Shown piece after piece: positions 22,651 through 32,840 of a DNA stretch of 64,000 bases. The stretch is taken from the NCBI RefSeq assembly GCF_028640845.1, contig NC_080543.1:93671825-93735824 (forward strand), written 5' to 3'. Below the pieces are notes generated by a model that was given only the letters and a program-made list of their open reading frames with translations, had not been told where the DNA came from and searched no databases. The translations under genes were made by a program, and so were the position numbers. Source of the DNA: Ahaetulla prasina. Lineage: Eukaryota; Chordata; Lepidosauria; Squamata; Colubridae. Numbering within the stretch: position 1 is the stretch's first letter; each line of letters starts with the position of its first letter.

Positions 22651-24120
22651 GCTTTGGATATGCTTATGGCACACAAATTAAAATGTGTCCATACTGAGAC
22701 ATGATGTGTCTCATATTACAGTTAATAGAGAATGTGACACATGGGATGGGAACAGGCAGGTAACTTAGTATATTTCTTAATCTTATTTAACAAGTTTATA
22801 TAAAAAAATTAATTGGCTGATGGGTAGTAATGATCACAATTTGAAGGCCCATTTATTGATAAGCATGTGGTATGGAAAGCCGCAATTGGGAATGTAGGAT
22901 GAGTATATTGTAAAGAACATGCATAGCATAGACAGAAAGTTATGTGAATAGGTATAGGGTGCGCTATTGATCTAAACTATGCTTAATTACATTTTTAAAT
23001 ACGATTTTAATTTCTTTGATTTAGTACCACTCACACTTTTTCTGCATCTTGCATAACATAGAAAAAGGAAAAGCACGATGTATATTTATGGTATGTAGGT
23101 TGTAGCACAGTTAGATATATCTAGAAAAAACTTTCATCCAAAATTTCATCCATTACGCGGACTTGGGAATTTGCCCCAAGAATAATTTTTGCTTAGAGTA
23201 GTTCAGCAGTATGAATTGAGGTACTTGAAATGGAAAGTTTCTGATTCTCTTACTCTGCTGTAGCTACACACAATTCATTCAGGCAAATGAAACAGACAAA
23301 TCCATCTGGATAGATTTAAGGGCAGATGGAACTTGATTACTTGTGGAATTCGACCTAAAAAACTAATGCAAGTTCTCTGGAAGTATAATTTATGGAACAG
23401 TGGAAACCAGCTAATGTTTCTCTCCCATTAAAACATAAAACTTGGTACCTGTCTGTCTTTATTTATTTATTCATAAATTTGAAAATTAAATGAAAAATAC
23501 ACAAATGGTATGGCATTCCCAATTAGAAAACTCATAAAAAAGAAGGAAGGATGGACAGTGGAAACTGTTAATGACCTTATAGTTAATGCAGAGAACAGCT
23601 CAACCAAAAGTACAACTGTCAGCCTTGCTTACTTACTATGGTAGGACAAAATGTGGATGAAGTTTCCCGGTACATTTCATAACCTAGCTTGAACTGACAT
23701 TTCTTAATAACATCAGAAGTTGATTGGATTACTATAACTATTTGCCTCTGACAGTTAGGGCTGGTAGACCTCTTAATATCTTTTTAGGTTTATTTCCAGT
23801 GTCTCTTCTTGAATTGTTCTTGGATTTAGGGAAAATGTGCTTTTCATTTCCCACAATCAGTCTGCAGTTACAGTGGCCTGTTTACCTTCTTTCCATTTCT
23901 ATCCCCAGAAACTTTTGCTTTTAACATAACTATGGATATTTTCCATTAAAGTTAAATGACAATGATTCCTTTTAAAAGAACTTTTATTTTTCTTAGAAAA
24001 TAAAGCAAACCACAGACACAGAATAGATATATTAGATAATAATTTTATCAGTTCAAAACCCCACTAGCAGTTAAAAGGAAGAAACAGCTGCGATCACACA
24101 TTTCTCCTAGAAGCACGAAG
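22651..24120. other. Unannotated AT-rich sequence
   Basis: About 1.5 kb with no gene or repeat recognised. Confidence 0.55.
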
Positions 24121-24153
24121 CAGATATACATACATACATACATACATACATAC

Positions 24154-24705
24154 TGTTGTGACCCAGGTTCCTGGACCCGGACTCCTGGACTCGGATGATT
24201 CAGAAAGTGAGGGAGAAGACCTGGCCAGCCCTGCTTCTCTTGAGCCCTTTCCCTCCCTGGCACCCACTCAAAGGGAGGAGGAGGGGCCGGCAAAGCCTGA
24301 TTCCATGGAGCCTCCTTCTGATTTGGCAACGCCCCAAGAACAGTTTTGGAGTGACGCAAGGTTACGTAGACGTGATCGGCGTGCGCAGCAACGGAAGAGT
24401 TGGGACAAAGCCAAGTCATAATTGTCATGCAGTGACATCTCCAGAGACTATAAATAGGAGGCGGGACTTCCTGGTTTTTTATCTTGGACAAAGTAATGAA
24501 TTTGGGCAGGCAATCTGTATCAATGGAGGGAAGAATATATTCGTGAGTAATTCTGGCCTTATCTGTAATTTCCTTGTTATCTCCAGAAACTTGGCAGGCC
24601 CGTGGGTAGACGTAGCCAGGACATTTATATATATGTAAATAAATCAGAAAAGGAGGCCTCTGACTGACTCTTTGCTGGGAGTATTGGGGGAAGGGAAACA
24701 GAACA
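24154..24705 (+). repeat. 5' LTR of the Gypsy element
   Basis: It starts TGTTGTGACCCAGG and ends GGGAAACAGAACA (TG...CA). It holds a TATA box at 24449-24456 and an AATAAA at 24638-24643. An 87-codon frame in the U3 part (24158-24421) is the LTR copy of the pol C-terminal tail, not a separate gene. Confidence 0.95.
24449..24492 (+). promoter_or_regulatory. LTR promoter and predicted RNA start
   Basis: TATAAATA at 24449-24456 places transcription initiation about 30 bp downstream, near 24480-24482. The predicted RNA would begin at or next to TCTTGGACAAA (24482-24492), the sequence complementary to the primer-binding site. Confidence 0.7.
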
Positions 24706-24718
24706 TTTTGTCCAAGAC
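24706..24718 (+). promoter_or_regulatory. Primer-binding site, apparent self-priming type
   Basis: Immediately after the 5' LTR, TTTGTCCAAGA (24707-24717) is the exact reverse complement of TCTTGGACAAA at the predicted RNA 5' end. It extends to 12 bp against the 3' LTR copy (29420-29431). It lacks the TGG start expected when a host tRNA 3' CCA is the primer. Confidence 0.7.
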
Positions 24719-24743
24719 CTGACTAAAACATCTTCTTCCAAAG

Positions 24744-25709
24744 ATGGACCAGCAGCAGGTACAGCAGCAGTTACAGCAGCTACAAGCGGCTAATCAACAG
24801 CTCCAGCAGCAAGTGGCTCACTTGGCAGGCCAACTTGCTGCCAAGAATGTGCCTGCAGCCCCCCCCCCCCGGCCTCCCACTCCTCCTCCTCGTCGCAAGT
24901 GCCCGATAACCGTGCCGGATAAGTTTTCTGGGCAGCCTGAGATGTTCCCGACCTTCTTGGGACAGTGCCAGCTCTACATGGCTATGAGGCCAGAGGATTT
25001 CCCAGACGACCGGGCTAAGGTGGCCTTCGTGATTAACCTTCTTTCCGGCTCGGCTGCTCGATGGGCCACACCCCTCTTGCTCCAGGACAGCCCCCTGCTG
25101 GCGGACCAACAGCGTTTTTGGCAGCACCTGCGCACCATGTACGAGGACCCCGTTCAAATGCTGACGGCAACCAGGCGCCTTAAGGAACTCCGTCAAGGGA
25201 AACGCCCCCTGCAGGAGTACATCGCCGAATTTCGTCTTTTGTGCCAGGACTCTGACTGGAATGATGCAGCGCTGGTGGACGCGTTCCAGGAGGGACTCTC
25301 AGAGGAATTGCAAGATGAGCTGGCCCGGGTGGAGGCGCCGCGGACCCTCGACAACTTGGTCCCCCTTTGTCTCCGACTTGATGCCCGTCTGCAACGGCGA
25401 CCATCCCGTCGCACCCCCCGGGACCCGCCGTCGACATCTGCACCCCCACTTCCTGCACCACCAGCACCCCGGGTCGCCCCACGTTTTGTAACCGCTGCGG
25501 AAGAGCCCATGGAGTTGGGAGCGGTCAGACCTCGCCTGACAGCCCAGGAGCGGATCCGGAGGCGCCAAGGAGGATTGTGCCTGTACTGTGGAGAGGCCGG
25601 CCGCCGCGCTTCTTGCCCCAGAAAGCGAAGTGGGGCACGCACGCCGGTCCCCGAATCACAACGTGACCAATCGGGAAACGGAGCAGGCCCGACCTCGGGG
25701 AAACCCTAG
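24744..25709 (+). CDS. gag: Gag polyprotein (Sushi-like)
   Basis: A 321-residue open frame from ATG 24744 to TAG 25707-25709. A Gln-rich coiled-coil-like N-terminus (residues 2-35, LQQLQAANQQLQQQ) is followed by a Pro-rich linker. The Gypsy capsid domain spans about residues 52-215, with VPDKFSGQPE, FPDDRAKVAFVINLLSG and YIAEFRLLCQDSDWN. A CX2C start of a zinc knuckle follows at residue 279 (CLYCGEAG), but the expected His is replaced by Arg and the spacing to the last Cys is short, so the knuckle looks defective. Gag would assemble the cytoplasmic particle and package RNA. The 3' end overlaps pol in the -1 frame. Confidence 0.9.
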   Translation: MDQQQVQQQLQQLQAANQQLQQQVAHLAGQLAAKNVPAAPPPRPPTPPPRRKCPITVPDKFSGQPEMFPTFLGQCQLYMAMRPEDFPDDRAKVAFVINLLSGSAARWATPLLLQDSPLLADQQRFWQHLRTMYEDPVQMLTATRRLKELRQGKRPLQEYIAEFRLLCQDSDWNDAALVDAFQEGLSEELQDELARVEAPRTLDNLVPLCLRLDARLQRRPSRRTPRDPPSTSAPPLPAPPAPRVAPRFVTAAEEPMELGAVRPRLTAQERIRRRQGGLCLYCGEAGRRASCPRKRSGARTPVPESQRDQSGNGAGPTSGKP

Positions 25710-25716
25710 GTCGGGC
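25673..25716 (+). promoter_or_regulatory. Gag-pol -1 ribosomal frameshift signal
   Basis: The heptamer G GGA AAC (25673-25679) is in the correct phase with gag codons GGA and AAC. A 7-nt spacer (25680-25686) follows, then a perfect 9-bp stem: 25687-25695 pairs with 25708-25716. Across a single mismatch the stem extends by 3 more G-C pairs closed by a GAAA tetraloop (25700-25703). The gag stop codon lies at the base of the 3' arm. The -1 frame is open from 25667 through the protease. The heptamer is the one used by PEG10. Confidence 0.85.
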
Positions 25717-28700
25717 ACGTACTAAGCCCCCACTGGACGTTGCGGAAGTAGACTCTGGGCCCCCTCGGCATCTGATTCTGGACACACGGATATGGTTGGG
25801 GAACCAGTCGGACGGGCTCCAGGCGCATGCGCTGGTGGACTCAGGGGCCACAACAAACTTTATGGACCAGGCCTTTGTGACCCAGTTTGCGGTCCCCGTG
25901 GTTCCAGTGGACCCTCCGATGCGGGTAGAGACAATTGATGGACGAGAACTGGTGTCCGGCCCCATTAAATTCGCCACCCAGCCTTTGCGCCTGGCTATTG
26001 GGGACCATGAGGAGGCGATCCAGTTTTATGTCACGGCGGACCTTCATTTTCCTTTGGTCCTTGGGATGGCCTGGCGGACCCACGATCCTCAGGTGGCCTG
26101 GTCGCGAACGCCATCTCTTTCCCGAGTCTGCAGTCGTCGACCACATCCACCACACCTGTGCCGCCAGAACGCCCCACCGCTGCCATCACCTTGCCTCCTG
26201 AGCTGGCGGACTTCGCCGACGTGTTCAGCGAGAAGGAGGCGGACCGACTACCCCGCATCGGCCCCACGATTGCCCGTGGACCTTCTGCCCAACGCACCAC
26301 TGCCTGTGGGACGCCTGTATTCCATGTCGGAGCCCGAGTTGGCCGCCTCAGGGACTTCCTGGACAAAAACCTGGCCCGAGGGTTCATCCGGCCTTCAAAG
26401 TCCCCTCTCTCGGCCCCGGTCCTCTTCGTGAAGAAGAAGACAGGGGACTTGCGCCTGTGCTGTGATTACCGCCGGCTAAATGCCATTACGGTACGAAATC
26501 GCTACCCCCTGCCGCTCATCCCGGAGCTACTGGAGAGGTTGCGGGAGGCCACGATCTTCACCAAGCTCGATCTCCGGGGGGCCTACAACCTGGTGCGGAT
26601 GCGAGAAGGAGACGAATGGAAGACGGCATTCGGCACCCGATACGGACACTAGGAATACACTGTCATGCCATTTGGGTTGACCAACGCTCCCGCCGTTTTC
26701 CAGCACTTCATGAACGACGTGTTCCGAGACATGTTGGATCGGTTCGTGGGTATCTACCTGGTAGACATCCTGATTTACTCCCGGTCCAGGGAAAGCCACC
26801 TTCGACACGTCGGTCTAGTTCTGCAACGCTTGCGGGAGCAACAACTCAATGAGAAGCTGGAGAAATGCGTCTTCTTCCGGACTTCCATAGAATTCCTCGG
26901 GCATATCATCTCGCCCGAGGGCATAGCCATGGACCCATGTAAAGTAGAAGCTTTGTGTAGCTGGGAAGCCCCTCGTCGGGTAAAGGATGTTCAGCGCCTG
27001 CTGGGCTTCGCCAACTACTACCGGACCTTCATCCCGGGCTTTGCCACACTGACGGCTCCACTTACCCAGCTCCTCAGGAAGAAGGTTGCGTTCCGGTGGG
27101 GTCCCCCGCAGCAAGAAGCATTCACAGCCCTCAAGAAAGCCTTCGTCACGGAACCCGTCCTGAGGCATCCCGACCCGCTCCGGCCTTTTGTGGTGGAAAC
27201 GGACGCGTCCAATGTGGCTCTGGGAGCGGTGCTGCTACAGGCTCCGATGAATGGCGGCACACTGTTTCCCTGTGCTTACTACTCCCGGAAACTCAATCCT
27301 TCCGAGCGCAACTACACTATCTGGGAAAAAGAGTTGCTGGCTATCAAGGCTGCATTCGAGGCTTGGCGACACCATCTGGAGGGGGCCCGACATCAGGTGG
27401 GGGGTCCGAACGGACCATCGGAATCTCGAGCACCTCACCACAGCTCGGAAGTTGAACCAGCGGCAGATCCGGTGGTCATTGTTTTTTGCCCGGTTCAACT
27501 TCCGTGTAACCTACATTCCCAGCGGTCACAACCGGAGGGCGGATGCCCTGTCCCGCAAGCCAGAGTACCTCTGCGCCAAGGACCCCCTTCCTCCACGGAC
27601 AGTGCTGCCGGCAGAAGCCTTGGCCACAGCACGGGAGCCAGTGGACTTGCGGGCCCAGGTGCGAGAGGCGCAGCGCCAGGATGCCTGGTCGCAGCAAAGG
27701 AGAGCGGAAGTGGGCCCCACGTCTCCTTGGACCTTGGAGGAGGACTTACTCAAGTTTCGGGGGCGATTATATGTGCCCACAGGACCACTCCGAGCCCTCG
27801 TCATGACCCAGTGCCACGACAACCCTGCAGCAGGACATTTTGGGTTCTTCAAGACCCTCCACCTGGTGACACGGACCTTTTGGTGGCTCCGAGTGCGGCA
27901 TGATATACATGCCTACGTGACATCCTGCGTACCATGCCGGCAAGCCAAGACCGCCACGGGGGCACCTCCCGGGCTCCTCCAGCCCTTGCCGACACCCGAC
28001 AGACCCTGGGGGGCGATCTCTATGGACTTCCTGACAGACCTGCCGCCGTCCTCTGGGTTCACCACGGTGCTGGTGGTGGTGGACATGCTCACCAAGATGG
28101 CACACTTCATCCCATGCCGCGGACTGCCCACAGCCGCAAAAACGGCCCGTCTCTTTCTGCAGCACATCTTCCGCCTCCATGGTCTACCGGACAGGGTGGT
28201 TTCGGACCGTGGAGTTCAGTTCACAGCCCGCTTCTGGAAGAGCCTGATGGCCGCGTTGGAGGTGCAGGTGTGTCTGTCGTCATCGCACCATCCGGAGACC
28301 GACGGGGGTACAGAGAAGGTCATCGGTATACTGGAACAGTATCTCCGTTGCTTCATCAACCAGCAACAGGACAACTGGGCCGACTACCTGTCCCTGGCGG
28401 AGTTTGCTTTTAACAACTCTCAGCACACCTCTACTCAGATGACCCGTTCTTTGCCAATGTGGGTACCATCCGCGCTCTTCCTCTGGCACCACCGGACTCT
28501 CCTGTTCCCGAACGCAGACCTTCCTGACGGAATTGCATGCGGTCCAACAGTTGGTACGCCAGCAGCTGAATCGGGCAAAGGAGGACTACAAACGGTCCGC
28601 CGACCGCTCCCGACGGGCAACGCCCCCGCTGGCAGTTGGAGACCGGGTGTGGCTCTCCACCAAACACCTCCCGTCCGACCGCCCGGTAAAGAAGTTGGAC

Positions 28701-29360
28701 CACCGATTCATCGGCCCGTTCCCTGTCGAGGCAGTCATCAACCCGGTAGCCTACCGACTGACCCTGCCACGATCCATGCGGATCCACCCCGTTTTTCACC
28801 GGTCCCTTCTGGTTCCTGAGGCCACACCGAGTCCCCTTCGGTGCCCAACAGCACCCGTCACTGTCGCCGAGGACGGGTCGGAGGAATACGAAGTCCACAG
28901 TGTACGAGACTCCCGCTGGCTGAAGGGTCGTTTCCAATATTTGATTGCATGGAAGGGATACGGGACTGATTTCTCCTGGGTAGATGCCTCCGATGTTCAT
29001 GCCCCTGACCTGGTGCAGGCCTTCCATGAGCAGAACCCAGCCCGACCGCATCCCGATCGTCAGCCCCGGGGAAAGGGCCCTGCGGTGAGGGATAGTGTTG
29101 TGACCCAGGTTCCTGGACCCGGACTCCTCGACTCGGATGATTCAGAAAGTGAGGGAGAAGACCTGGCCAGCCCTGCTTCTCTTGAGCCCTTTCCCTCCCT
29201 GGCACCCACTCAAAGGGAGGAGGAGGGGCCGGCAAAGCCTGATTCCATGGAGCCTCCTTCTGATTTGGCAACGCCCCAAGAACAGTTTTGGAGTGACGCA
29301 AGGTTACGAGACGTGATCGGCGCGCAGCAGCGGAAGAGTTGGGACAAAGCCAAGTCATAA
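25679..29360 (+). pseudogene. pol: Pol: protease, RT, RNase H, integrase, chromodomain
   Basis: Entered by -1 frameshift. Protease: LVDSGATTNFMD at about 25832. RT: VLFVKKKTGDLR and CDYRRLN (about 26460), TKLDLRGAYN (about 26560), MPFGLTNAPAVFQ (26665), and a catalytic YxDD altered to YLVD (about 26754-26765). RNase H: VETDASNVALGAVL (about 27195). Integrase: HH-CC finger (QCHDNPAAGHFG, SCVPCRQAK), then the D-D-E residues in SMDFLTDLP (about 28020), VSDRGVQF (about 28200) and HPETDGGTE (about 28288). Chromodomain: YEVHSVRDSRWL to WKGYGTDFSWVDA (about 28890-28990). Breaks: frameshift near 26100, a run of single-base shifts between about 26235 and 26352, TAG at 26650-26652, and frameshifts near 27395 and 28438. 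The last 88 codons lie in the 3' LTR. Confidence 0.9.
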
Positions 29361-29644
29361 TTGTCATGCAGTGACATCTGCAGAGACTATAAATAGGAGG
29401 CGGGACTTCCTGGTTTTTTGTCTTGGACAAAGTAATGAATTTGGGCGGGCAATCTGTATCAACGGAGGGAAGAATATATTCGTGAGTAATTCTGGCCTTA
29501 TCTGTAATTTCCTTGTTATCTCCAGAAACTTGGCAGGCCCGTGGGTAGACGTAGCCAGGACATTTATATATATGTAAATAAATCAGAAAAGGAGGCCTCT
29601 GACTGACTCTTTGCTGGGAGTATTGGGGGAAGGGAAACAGAACA
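29096..29644 (+). repeat. 3' LTR of the Gypsy element
   Basis: 549 bp, TG...CA, nearly identical to the 5' LTR. It is preceded by a weak purine-rich stretch (GGTGAGGGATAG) that may be the plus-strand primer site. The pol frame continues into it and stops at 29358-29360. Confidence 0.95.
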
Positions 29645-29650
29645 CATACA

Positions 29651-29684
<34 letters not shown>
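29645..29684. repeat. (CATA)n microsatellite, Gypsy target
   Basis: CATA repeats on both sides of the Gypsy element (24127-24153 and 29645-29680) are one array split by the insertion. Confidence 0.9.
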
Positions 29685-29685
<1 letters not shown>

Positions 29686-29910
29686 GTAGGTCTTTGGTTA
29701 TTCGGGTTTTCTCCCGCGTAAAATTGGAAGTGTCTTGGCAACATTTCGACGAAGTCTCATTCGTCATCTTCAGGCTTCAGCTTCGTGCTTCTGGGAGCTT
29801 CGTGCTTCACCAAGTTGAAGCCTGAAGTTGACGAATGAGACTTCGTCGAAACGTCGCCAAGACACTTCCAATTTTACGTGGGAGAAAACCTGAATAACCA
29901 AAGACCTACA
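29685..29910. repeat. Penelope-like terminal inverted repeat with hammerhead-like core
   Basis: Two arms of about 95 bp (29685-29779 and 29815-29910) are near-perfect reverse complements, separated by about 35 bp of GCTTCGTGCTT repeats. Each arm, read outward, carries GAATGAGACTTCGTCGAAAC, which resembles the (G)AUGAG ... CGAAAC core of hammerhead ribozymes found in Penelope-like terminal regions. No RT lies between the arms, so only the terminal sequences remain. Confidence 0.65.
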
Positions 29911-29940
29911 TACAAACACCCGCGAAAACCTCAGAAAACA

Positions 29941-30024
29941 AATATATATATATATATACATATATATACATATATATATACATATATATACATACATATA
30001 TGTATATACATATATATATGTATG

Positions 30025-30063
<39 letters not shown>
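29941..30063. repeat. (TA)n / (CATATA)n microsatellite
   Basis: Alternating TA, CATATA and GTAT units directly after the Penelope-like repeat. Confidence 0.95.
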
Positions 30064-30069
<6 letters not shown>

Positions 30070-32490
30070 CAAGTTTTATTAGTTTTTTAAATTTCCCCCC
30101 CTCCACACAAACACAATTCATGAACAGAATATTGAGATTGTTTTATCTTATAGAATTCAAAATATTCAAATATATTTTTCTTAGTTACAATTTTTGTCAA
30201 AATATTCTTTTTTTCCATAGTTTTTTATTCCTTTCCTAATATTTCCTTGCTTATTTTTTCACCCTTCGTTTTCTAATTTCTTCATTTTTATTCATATTCA
30301 TTCCCTTTCATTCCTTTTTTTTAAACTATTTCAATTTTTATTCTTCGGATATTTTCGGGGTTGTCTTTCCTCCATTTCCTTTTCACAGGAATCTTTTCTT
30401 CTCCTTACACTCCTTTCCCTCCCTCCTTTCTTCGTACCTCCTTTCTTCTCCCCTCCTCTCCTACTCCTTCTCTACTTCCCTTTCCCTTCTCCTCCTCCCT
30501 ACTTTCTCCCTATCTAACCTTTTCTCCTACACTTATTTCCCTTCCCTTACCTCCTCTCCTTTTCCCTTTCTTCTTTTTCTCTCCCTCTTTCTCCCTTCCA
30601 TGTCTCTCCTTCTTCTTATCTCTCTCCATTGCTGTATCTATTTTCAATATCTCTAATGTCCAGACATCCCCAATTCTCTCATTTATTACACATATTTTTC
30701 AAACCTCCTCTCCTATATTTTAAACCTTAACATTATCTTCATCTTATTCCATTTATATCATACACTCAGTTAGTACAATTTTCCACCTCTTATTTTCTTA
30801 ATATTTCTATTCAAGATTCAATACTTATTATTTTCTTCCAACAATGTACATCATTTACTAACATTTCAATTTTATTCCTTTTTACATCTTAAATTTCAAT
30901 CATCTTAATTTGTAAACCATGCCATTCCAAATTTCTTCTGATGGGTTTTACATTCTTTTATAAATTTAAAATTTTTCTTAATCATCAATTTCAATTTTTT
31001 CTCATTCCATGCATTGCCCAACACACATGCAAAAAGAAAAAGAAGGAAGCAAACCTATCACTACTTTGATTTCTTTTCTCTTATTCATTTTTCTCCTATT
31101 TCTAACCATTTTCTTTCAGTCTCTCCCAGATTCTGTCTCTTAATATTTTTCTCCCTTTCTTCCCTTCTTTCATTTTCTTCTTTCTCCCTTTTTTCTCTAA
31201 CTTTTATCTTTTGATGTCCCCCCTCAATTTTTCTCTATTTTCCCCTCTTCTCTTTAATCTTTCACTGCTAATCCCAGTGTAATCATATGTTTTTTTCACT
31301 GCTTTTCTCACTTTTAAAATTTTCCTTCTCAGTCGTTTCTTTTTCACTTTTCCCCTCCTCTTTTTAAGGGTTTCTTTCCCTCTCTCCATTTTTATTTTTT
31401 CCACTATCAGTGCCAATATGATCATCTATATTGTCCTCACTAATTCCTTTTCCAGCATTATATCTCATAATTTCCTCATCTTCTCTTTTTTTATTTTTAA
31501 GCCATAATTCTGCTTGTTTGTTTCCATTAATAGATTCTCGGATCATCAAAAGCATCTCCCTTAATTCCTCCCAATTCTCCATATTTTCAATACAAGGAGA
31601 AAGACTTTTTAAATTTATTTATCTTAATTTGTATATAATCTAACTTCCAATTTATTACTTTAATTTAGCCCAAGTTTAAATCCATATATCTCTTTTCTTC
31701 TTTTCTTCTTTGTTTCTGGAAGAGTCCAATTCCAAAATGTTTTAAAATTGTTTCAATTTAAGTCTTTATCTGTTCCATTCCCCCTTTTTCTTTTACAATC
31801 TCATGACAGCTGTTAAAACAACTTCTTTCTGATTTTCCCATGTTGATCTGAATGGTGTGATACTTTCTTTCCTCCAGCAGATATCTTTTTCCAATTCACA
31901 AATGCTTCAGCAACAAAATGTCTGTTGTTAATCCACAAAGTTTATTCTGTTTTAGTTCTTTTGTTAGCAAATGATGTTTTCTTTCAATTTTCTGTTCCTT
32001 TAAATATTTAGTCTCTTCCAAAGCCAAATTAAAATTCAGATGGAAAGTCTTTTTTTGGGCTTTCATTACAAAATTCCGTTTTACTTTTAGTTTTTTCTAT
32101 TTAACTTCCACATGCCAATTCAGCTGCTGATTTCCAATTAAAAACTTCTTTTAAGCTTTAATAGGTTTTCTTCTTACCTATGTGTTGGCAAATCACTTTT
32201 CTGGTAAAAATACTCCGTTCAATCATCTCTCCTGCTTGGTGTGGCTGCCCCAGCTTGTGACAGCTCTAATAGCTGTCTTCCCATGCCACAGAGTCAGAGG
32301 CTAATGTCAGCACTCCAGGGAGTTTGCCACTTCCCTATTCACGCCGATCCGTGCCTCCCTTCTTTGCTGTCTCTCCAAGACAGCTATGGTCCATGAAGGA
32401 CCCCCAAAACGGCTGGAATATTAGCATTCCTCCGGAGCCCCAGGGAATCACCGTCCTGCAGCGGCGTTGGCCACACCTCCTCCTCCGTCC
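30064..32490 (-). pseudogene. L1-like element without visible ORF2
   Basis: Read on the minus strand, a GC-rich leader (about 32490-32220, starting near GGAGGAGGAGGTGTGGCCAA) resembles a squamate L1 5' UTR. An ORF1-like segment follows with charged frames at 31582-31364 (MENWEELREMLLMIRESING) and 31425-31204. A purine-rich 3' region then ends with AATAAAACTTGTATTTTATA at about 30063-30085. The RT and endonuclease motifs are absent. This could be an ORF1-only (HAL1-like) derivative or an internally deleted L1. The + strand pyrimidine-rich frames are artefacts. Confidence 0.4.
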
Positions 32491-32613
32491 GATGATAATT
32501 TAATATAAAGTGATAATTATTTTAATGGCTTATAGTGGTTTAATGATTTTGCAATTATTCCTCATATAATTTCATACTTTGTAAGAAATATTTTAATAAA
32601 CTGCCTTTTATAT

Positions 32614-32840
32614 TGTGACCCAGGTAAAAAGGGGCGGGGCTTTAGTCACATGGTTGTCACATGTCACCACTCTGTCTTTACGGACCCCTCTATAGACACC
32701 CCTGACACCATTTTCTGTGTTCTTTTCCTTTAAGGTTCTGCATATTGTAAGGAATAGTTCTTATTCTTGCGCCAAATAAACATTTCTTTTTGCACTGCCA
32801 TTTTCTCTGGTTGTGGTTTGGTGGGTTTGGGAAAAAAATT
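32614..32840 (+). mobile_element. Possible LTR remnant
   Basis: It begins TATTGTGACCCAGGTAAAAA, close to the TGTTGTGACCCAGG start of the Gypsy LTR. A CTCTATAGACA TATA-like site and CCAAATAAACATT (a possible poly(A) signal) follow at sensible spacing. The 3' boundary and flanking duplication are not seen. Confidence 0.35.

Larger units (their letters stand above)
24154..29644 (+). mobile_element. Gypsy chromovirus (Sushi/Tf1-like), complete structure
   Basis: A 5.49-kb LTR retrotransposon with LTRs of 552 and 549 bp, gag, and a pro-RT-RNaseH-integrase-chromodomain pol. The 5-bp duplication CATAC flanks it (24149-24153 and 29645-29649), although the site is a CATA microsatellite, so the exact duplication is ambiguous. 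The LTRs differ by about six substitutions and two small indels by eye (about 1%), which implies a fairly young insertion. Gag is open. Pol carries a stop and several frameshifts, so this copy is non-autonomous. No envelope gene is present. Confidence 0.93.

Noticed and set aside
24158..24421. Stand-alone small gene before gag
   Set aside because: It is the 5' LTR copy of the pol C-terminal tail found in the 3' LTR.
25698..25704. Second GGGAAAC near the gag stop as the slippery site
   Set aside because: It is in the wrong phase for -1 slippage in the gag frame. The copy at 25673-25679 is in phase, and this one forms the hairpin apex.
29685..29910. MITE with classical terminal inverted repeats
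   Set aside because: The arms match Penelope-like terminal motifs, and no target duplication typical of a DNA transposon is readable in the flanking microsatellite.
30361..31214. Pyrimidine-rich + strand frames (Ser/Leu/Phe/Pro)
   Set aside because: They are the complement of a purine-rich minus-strand element and have no conserved protein feature.
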